Shown piece by piece: positions 59,708-64,000 of a DNA stretch of 64,000 bases. The stretch is from Shewanella sp. AS1. Lineage in GTDB: Bacteria > Pseudomonadota > Gammaproteobacteria > Enterobacterales > Shewanellaceae. The translations under genes were made by a program, and so were the position numbers. The notes below the pieces were generated by a model that saw only the letters and a program-made list of their open reading frames with translations, searched no databases and was not told the DNA's origin. Position 1 is the stretch's first letter. Every line of letters starts with the position of its first letter. Location of the stretch: positions 270,600-334,599 of the forward strand of contig NZ_JAKCLJ010000003.1 of the NCBI RefSeq assembly GCF_021412565.1, written 5' to 3'.

Positions 59708-61432
59708 ATGAGATTCAATAAATTTGCAATCATGTGTTGTGCAGCCTGCTTTACCGCTGCCAGCGCATTTGCCGTCGTTGATAAACTCGAACTCGACGGT
59801 AACGTGAAAAGTGACGGTATGAATGACTGGGAGCAAGTCCTCGAAAATGGCGCAGGGGCAATTGCCATTTCAGTTGATAGAGAAACTGGCATGGCCGGCG
59901 TTATACCAGATCTTCCTCCAAAAACAATCTTCTGGAAAGGGGGTTCGAAAGACATCAACGACGTCACCCAATGGTGGTATAAAGACGGTTCGGTTCCCGA
60001 TAAAGATGACATCAGAAACGGTATTGCCGCAGCCTATCGTGACGGTACTGGTGATCTCATTTTCTACTTCGGTGCTGACCGTTATGCCAATAGTGGTGAT
60101 GCTATCTTTGGCTTCTGGTTCTACCAAGCAGATGTCGGCCCCGATGGTAATAATCAATTTACCGGTCATCATACTAATGGCGATCTATTTATTGTGATGG
60201 AGTATCCACAAGGCAGCAATGCTGAGCCATTTGTACAAGTCATGGAATGGATGGAAGGTGGCGGAGATGTGTCTGCCAATCTGAAAGTGCTCTATGACTC
60301 TGAGAACGATGACAGCCACAGTGCTAAGTGTGACGCGGAAAATGTCGCCGAAGAAGCTTGTGCAATCACCAACCAAGGCGACTCGCAAATGACGATATGG
60401 GACTATATGGCAAAAGATGGTTCAACTGCTACTTATCCCCATGAGTCATTTTTTGAGGGCAGAGTGAATGTTACTGAGATTCTAGGAGATAATATCCCAT
60501 GTTTCAGCAGCTTCTTAATTGAAACTCGCTCCTCACGTTCGGAAACCGCACAGCTTAAAGACTTCATCAGCGGTGAATTCCCACTGTGTAGCATTATGGT
60601 CACTAAGACTTGTAAGGTAGAAAGACTAGCCCTAGCCAGTGATCCAACAGACAAGACCTATGTCGCTTCGTTTGAGGCAACCGTTACCAATGATGGTTCT
60701 GGAGCTTACGATAAAGACTTGTATATCGAGATTGTTGATGATTCCGGAACACCTAATGACACGAGCGATGACGTTAGCACTGCCGCCAACACTACCGTTG
60801 GTGACCTTAACGGCGGACAAGGACTCCCAGGTGGAGAATCATTCACTTATTCTGGTACCTTCTATACCAATGACAATCCGCCAATGAACACTATTGAAGC
60901 AACGGTCAACTTTGGTAACTCTACAGCCACCGACGAGTTTACTATTGAATGTGCCCCTTTGGATCTCAACCCCGCCATTGACTTAACGAAAGTCTGTACA
61001 TCAGAGTTAGTCGAAGATGGTGGCGAGGTCGTATTGAGTGTCGATTACGATATCGTCTCTTGTAACTTAGGTGATGTACCACTAGACGCAACCATTACTG
61101 ATGCGACTGTAGGCCTAGATGCAGTTCCTTACCTACTGGACATCGCGCAAGCTTGTGAGATCGATGATGACTGCTCCGTCGGTAGTTGTGACAATGGCTT
61201 ATGTCTTGAAGCGCCAGGCCTGGTTTACGAGGGAGATGTTTGTGCAATCATATCTAACACTTACAGACCTAGCACGCTACCTACTGGCAATAGACTAAAT
61301 TCTCAAAATACAGTATCTGTTTCTGCATACTCTGTATTTGACGAGAGTCAGAGTGAAGAATTGACCGATGAGGTAACGGCAACCTGTCCATTATGCCCAT
61401 TGCAACCTGAACCTGAACCTCAACCTGAATAG
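59708..61432 (+). CDS. secreted protein of unknown function
   Basis: 574 residues. The signal peptide is MRFNKFAIMCCAACFTAASAFA. A mature N-terminal half (about 23-270) has a DGxxxWEQVL-type opening, many Trp/Asp residues and no family I recognise. The C-terminal half looks like two Ig-like/DUF11-type beta repeats (DKTYVASFEATVTNDGSGAYDKDL, then VDYDIVSCNLGDVPLDATITDATVG), a small cysteine cluster (CEIDDDCSVGSCDNGLC) and a Pro-Glu tail. It probably acts outside the cell. GGAG lies 8 bases before ATG 59708. Confidence 0.8.
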   Translation: MRFNKFAIMCCAACFTAASAFAVVDKLELDGNVKSDGMNDWEQVLENGAGAIAISVDRETGMAGVIPDLPPKTIFWKGGSKDINDVTQWWYKDGSVPDKDDIRNGIAAAYRDGTGDLIFYFGADRYANSGDAIFGFWFYQADVGPDGNNQFTGHHTNGDLFIVMEYPQGSNAEPFVQVMEWMEGGGDVSANLKVLYDSENDDSHSAKCDAENVAEEACAITNQGDSQMTIWDYMAKDGSTATYPHESFFEGRVNVTEILGDNIPCFSSFLIETRSSRSETAQLKDFISGEFPLCSIMVTKTCKVERLALASDPTDKTYVASFEATVTNDGSGAYDKDLYIEIVDDSGTPNDTSDDVSTAANTTVGDLNGGQGLPGGESFTYSGTFYTNDNPPMNTIEATVNFGNSTATDEFTIECAPLDLNPAIDLTKVCTSELVEDGGEVVLSVDYDIVSCNLGDVPLDATITDATVGLDAVPYLLDIAQACEIDDDCSVGSCDNGLCLEAPGLVYEGDVCAIISNTYRPSTLPTGNRLNSQNTVSVSAYSVFDESQSEELTDEVTATCPLCPLQPEPEPQPE

Positions 61433-61453
61433 AGGTTTATGCAAGTTAATAAC

Positions 61454-61484
61454 AAAGCCACCTGCTAATCCAGGTGGCTTTTTT
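61454..61484 (+). terminator. terminator after the secreted protein gene
   Basis: Perfect arms AAAGCCACCTG/CAGGTGGCTTT around CTAATC are followed by a T-run, 21 bases past the stop. Confidence 0.9.
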
Positions 61485-61712
61485 CATTCACTATAAGGGC
61501 ACTTTGAAATTGGTTGTGAAAGTTAGCATTGAGTTTATACTTTGTTTCCCAAACCCACTTGCAGCCCCAAATTTCTTCTACCTAAAAGAACCTCACTTTA
61601 ATACTCCCGTTCAGGGAATCCTGTGAATGTGAGTCAAGCAGCAAACGCCGAAGTGGGGCTTAGCACCCGATTACAAAAAATTCCTTTTTCTTGTTAAAAA
61701 TACTATTTGGAA

Positions 61713-63779
61713 TTATTTATTTTTTCCATTACCGCCAGGCTTTCCACCACCGGGCTTTCCACCATCGTCAGAACCGCTCGATAAGGTTACGTTAACCGTT
61801 GCTGTTGCCTGCAATTCACCGTCACTAATTGTATAAGTGAAGCTATCGCTCGACTTAAATGACTTAGCTGGTATATAGGTAATAGTATTATCACTGTTGA
61901 TTACGACACTTCCCTTCGCCGCTGAGCCAACAGCAACAACGGTAAGCAGATCACCATCTGCATCGCTATCATTGCCTAATACGCTAACTATGCCACTTGT
62001 CTTGCTACTAAGCGTCAGTGTATCCGCCTGAGCAACTGGTGCCGTGTTAGTAATAGACTCTTCAACTGTAACGGTTTGCAGCAGCTCAGCATTCGTCATT
62101 CCGTTACTTGGCGTGGCAATCAAAGTAAGCTGCTGAGCACCAAGGTCACCGTTAACTGTCAAGGTAAAATTAACGGTAACTGTTTGCTGCGGCGCAAGTG
62201 TCATTACGGTTTGATCCCACTGGCCACCCCATCCAGTTGGCAGAGCCGCTGCAAGCGAAACATCGTTGCTTGCACAACCTGCAGAATCATTATTAGTTAA
62301 CTTGTAACTTAGTCTCTTTTGTTCCCAGGTTTGCATACTACCCGAAGACATAGCGGTTAAGCTCGGTGCCTTGGCAACACAAGAGGTTGCATTTGAATGA
62401 CTAATACCTACGGTTGCTTGATAACCATCGGCCGCCAACAGTTCGATTGTCACACCATTATCTGCATCGTAAAAAGTCTGACCGACCTTTATGGTGCTAT
62501 CAGACCAGTCACTGCTGGTACTCATAGGTGTACTATCGAGTAGATAGCTGCTACCAGGCGTATTTTCTGTCCCCTCGCGCAAAATAATTGAATCTGTCAA
62601 ATTGGCATATTTGTCGAATAAAAACGTATTGAAACCTGTTGGAGTACGATACTCCAAGTAATAGTAGCGCGCATTACCATTGGCATCGTTACCGAGGTAA
62701 ATTTTTGCAGCAAGGGTACTGTTACTATCTGTAGATTCGTAAGCATCTAAGGTGATCACTTGGTCATTAGTAACAGTAGTAACTTGGTTATTTAACCAAC
62801 CTAGGCGTTCTTTTTGGAAAGCATTGAAATGAGCACCTTCATCGGCTCCCCCCATTGCATCGTAAATATCACCATAGTCAGCAACTATACAAGTACCTTC
62901 ACTAACTGACTCACCACAATCTTTGCTATGGGAATGATGTAACCCAAGGTTATGGCCAAGTTCATGAACTACGGTTTTAATTTGGAAGTTTTTTATCCAA
63001 GTACGCCCAGGGTAACCAGCCACAGTACCCTGACCAGACCAACGACAACCTAGACTCGCTTGAATGACATACATTACGTGGTCATAGTCATTTGGCTCAA
63101 AACCTTGATCACGAGCCAATATATCGGCTTGATTCCCAATAGCTGTGGTATCACAGTTATTTTTATCCAGCGGGACAGTTAAATAACCTATGGTATCGCC
63201 ACTTAAACTGACTTTCCCGTTTGAGTTTTCTAGGTAGAATTCATTTCCTTGGTTAAAAACCAGATCATTAGCCTCTTCAACACTGGCGTAATCACTTAAA
63301 GAGTTTTCAAATTTCACCAACATCACTAACACACTGCGATCGCCAGTCACTGTGATCGAATTCAAACTGCTAGCGGCAGCTGACGTTGTACTTACTCCAC
63401 CATCAAATAAAGTAATTTGTTCTGGATAAAGATTCGGGTTTTTAAGCACGCTATTTGGCAGCGTAACTTCCTGAGCATTTTTTAGTTTAAGATTCTTCCC
63501 GACGATATTAAAAGGCAGGACCCTGCCGTCGTCTAGCGTCACCTTATGATGTAATTCTGGGAGTTTTTCATCTTGATAGTCGGTGTATTCAACACTCAGA
63601 ACACCTTTTAGTTGATGTGCACCAACTTTAGTTTGAGTTGTTGATATTGATGAATGAGGTTCAGCATAAACAGGCATGATAGCCGACGCCGACAATAGGC
63701 CTACGCCCATTAGCTCCAAACCAAGGTTTTTTAGGAAAGTAGAATCGGTACGCGCAACAGCGTAATGAACAGAACTCAT
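61713..63779 (-). CDS. secreted metalloprotease, M11 (gametolysin)-like, with cadherin-like repeat
   Basis: 688 residues. The signal peptide (about 1-40) and propeptide region to about 150 precede a catalytic domain with the zinc motif VVHELGHNLGLHHSHSKDCG (about residues 267-286) and the downstream Met-turn-like DIYDAMGG. Then come a NEW3-type beta domain (about 470-570), a cadherin/VCBS-like domain (about 585-670, GNDSDADGDLLTVV and YTISDGELQATATVNV), and a Gly/Pro/Lys tail. Gametolysin-like proteases cut matrix proteins. The gene is about 95 bases from an IS end, which might affect its promoter. Confidence 0.88.
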   Translation of the reverse strand: MSSVHYAVARTDSTFLKNLGLELMGVGLLSASAIMPVYAEPHSSISTTQTKVGAHQLKGVLSVEYTDYQDEKLPELHHKVTLDDGRVLPFNIVGKNLKLKNAQEVTLPNSVLKNPNLYPEQITLFDGGVSTTSAAASSLNSITVTGDRSVLVMLVKFENSLSDYASVEEANDLVFNQGNEFYLENSNGKVSLSGDTIGYLTVPLDKNNCDTTAIGNQADILARDQGFEPNDYDHVMYVIQASLGCRWSGQGTVAGYPGRTWIKNFQIKTVVHELGHNLGLHHSHSKDCGESVSEGTCIVADYGDIYDAMGGADEGAHFNAFQKERLGWLNNQVTTVTNDQVITLDAYESTDSNSTLAAKIYLGNDANGNARYYYLEYRTPTGFNTFLFDKYANLTDSIILREGTENTPGSSYLLDSTPMSTSSDWSDSTIKVGQTFYDADNGVTIELLAADGYQATVGISHSNATSCVAKAPSLTAMSSGSMQTWEQKRLSYKLTNNDSAGCASNDVSLAAALPTGWGGQWDQTVMTLAPQQTVTVNFTLTVNGDLGAQQLTLIATPSNGMTNAELLQTVTVEESITNTAPVAQADTLTLSSKTSGIVSVLGNDSDADGDLLTVVAVGSAAKGSVVINSDNTITYIPAKSFKSSDSFTYTISDGELQATATVNVTLSSGSDDGGKPGGGKPGGNGKNK

Positions 63780-63873
63780 ATTTAGGCTCTCTCAAAGTCA
63801 ACATCACTTCGAAAGCTCCAAGTACAAGTACTAGTCTCTTTCAACGCTCTTTCGGTAGTCCAGCCACCCTCTT

Positions 63874-64000
63874 TGTAGTGGTCAACTAAAATTGGCCACG
63901 GTTTTGTATTCAAGCCAATATCTTCGCTCTGACTCATTGGGTGTCAGCCCACCGTTATATTGATGTGGTCTCAGCTGACTGTAATACCCCGTCACATATC
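63874..64000 (-). mobile_element. end of an IS3-family insertion sequence (cut by window edge)
   Basis: The likely terminal inverted repeat begins TGTAGTGGTCAACTAAAATT at 63874, where IS3 elements typically start with TG. Immediately inside is the end of a transposase frame. The rest lies beyond the window. Confidence 0.8.
63882..64000 (-). CDS. IS3-family transposase OrfB, C-terminal end (partial)
   Basis: The last 38 codons are visible: YVTGYYSQLRPHQYNGGL, then TPNESERRYWLEYKTV and a stop at 63882-63884. The YY/YNS...RPH..L.G.TP pattern is the C-terminus of the DDE integrase domain of IS3-family transposases. Whether the element is intact cannot be seen. Confidence 0.85.
   Translation of the reverse strand, partial: YVTGYYSQLRPHQYNGGLTPNESERRYWLEYKTVANFS

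Overview
The window looks like chromosomal DNA of a marine gammaproteobacterium, most probably Shewanella. The grounds are a multiheme OmcA/MtrC-type outer-membrane cytochrome running off the left edge, a compact valine/isoleucine degradation operon, the sdhCDAB-sucABCD block divergent from gltA, and protein sequences close to those known from that genus and from E. coli (YbiT, CobB, SdhC, Fur). The species cannot be fixed from the sequence alone. I see no rRNA, tRNA, CRISPR array or replication origin.

Left part (1-8.5 kb): a truncated decaheme-cytochrome lipoprotein gene, then a pstC-pstA-pstB-phoU phosphate-uptake operon on the minus strand. The operon is led by a good Pho box with a perfect TATAAT. 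No pstS lies in front of it. After this come a GcvR-like ACT-domain protein and a DUF2797 protein on the plus strand. 

Accessory island (8.5-11.9 kb): a Phd/ParE-type toxin-antitoxin pair with a palindromic operator, then an AT-rich two-gene unit: an OLD-family ATPase/TOPRIM nuclease and a small UvrD-like helicase. This is a Gabija-like, class 2 OLD arrangement. The two-gene unit is bounded like an integron gene cassette. Downstream of it is a 72-bp attC-like hairpin with extrahelical bases, and its outer R'' box is the exact complement of the R' box that forms when the 2728-bp unit is circularised. No integrase is seen. This is the most interesting feature of the window.

12-24 kb: a DUF4136 lipoprotein, a LysE-type exporter, a DUF1415 protein, an RNase HI with an N-terminal viroplasmin-like domain, a 1258-residue secreted subtilisin-like protease with an inverted repeat in its leader, a LETM1-like small protein, an M17 aminopeptidase, and the ABC-F ATPase YbiT.

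24-34 kb: a seven-gene minus-strand branched-chain acyl-CoA operon (thiolase, MmsA, acyl-CoA dehydrogenase, enoyl-CoA hydratase, 3-hydroxyisobutyryl-CoA hydrolase, MmsB, SDR), a P-loop kinase/CobB sirtuin pair, fur and a methyltransferase. 

34-49 kb: a membrane-anchored FMN glutamate-synthase-like protein, a lipoprotein with a repeat tract, sucD-sucC-sucB-sucA and sdhB-sdhA-sdhD-sdhC on the minus strand, and gltA on the plus strand. Together these genes encode citrate synthase and the 2-oxoglutarate-to-fumarate steps of the TCA cycle. 

49-64 kb: an RND efflux operon with one adaptor and two different pumps, a decayed metallo-beta-lactamase-fold gene start, a sigma-54 activator, a DsbA-like lipoprotein, a secreted protein of unknown function, a gametolysin-like metalloprotease, and the end of an IS3-family insertion sequence cut by the right edge.
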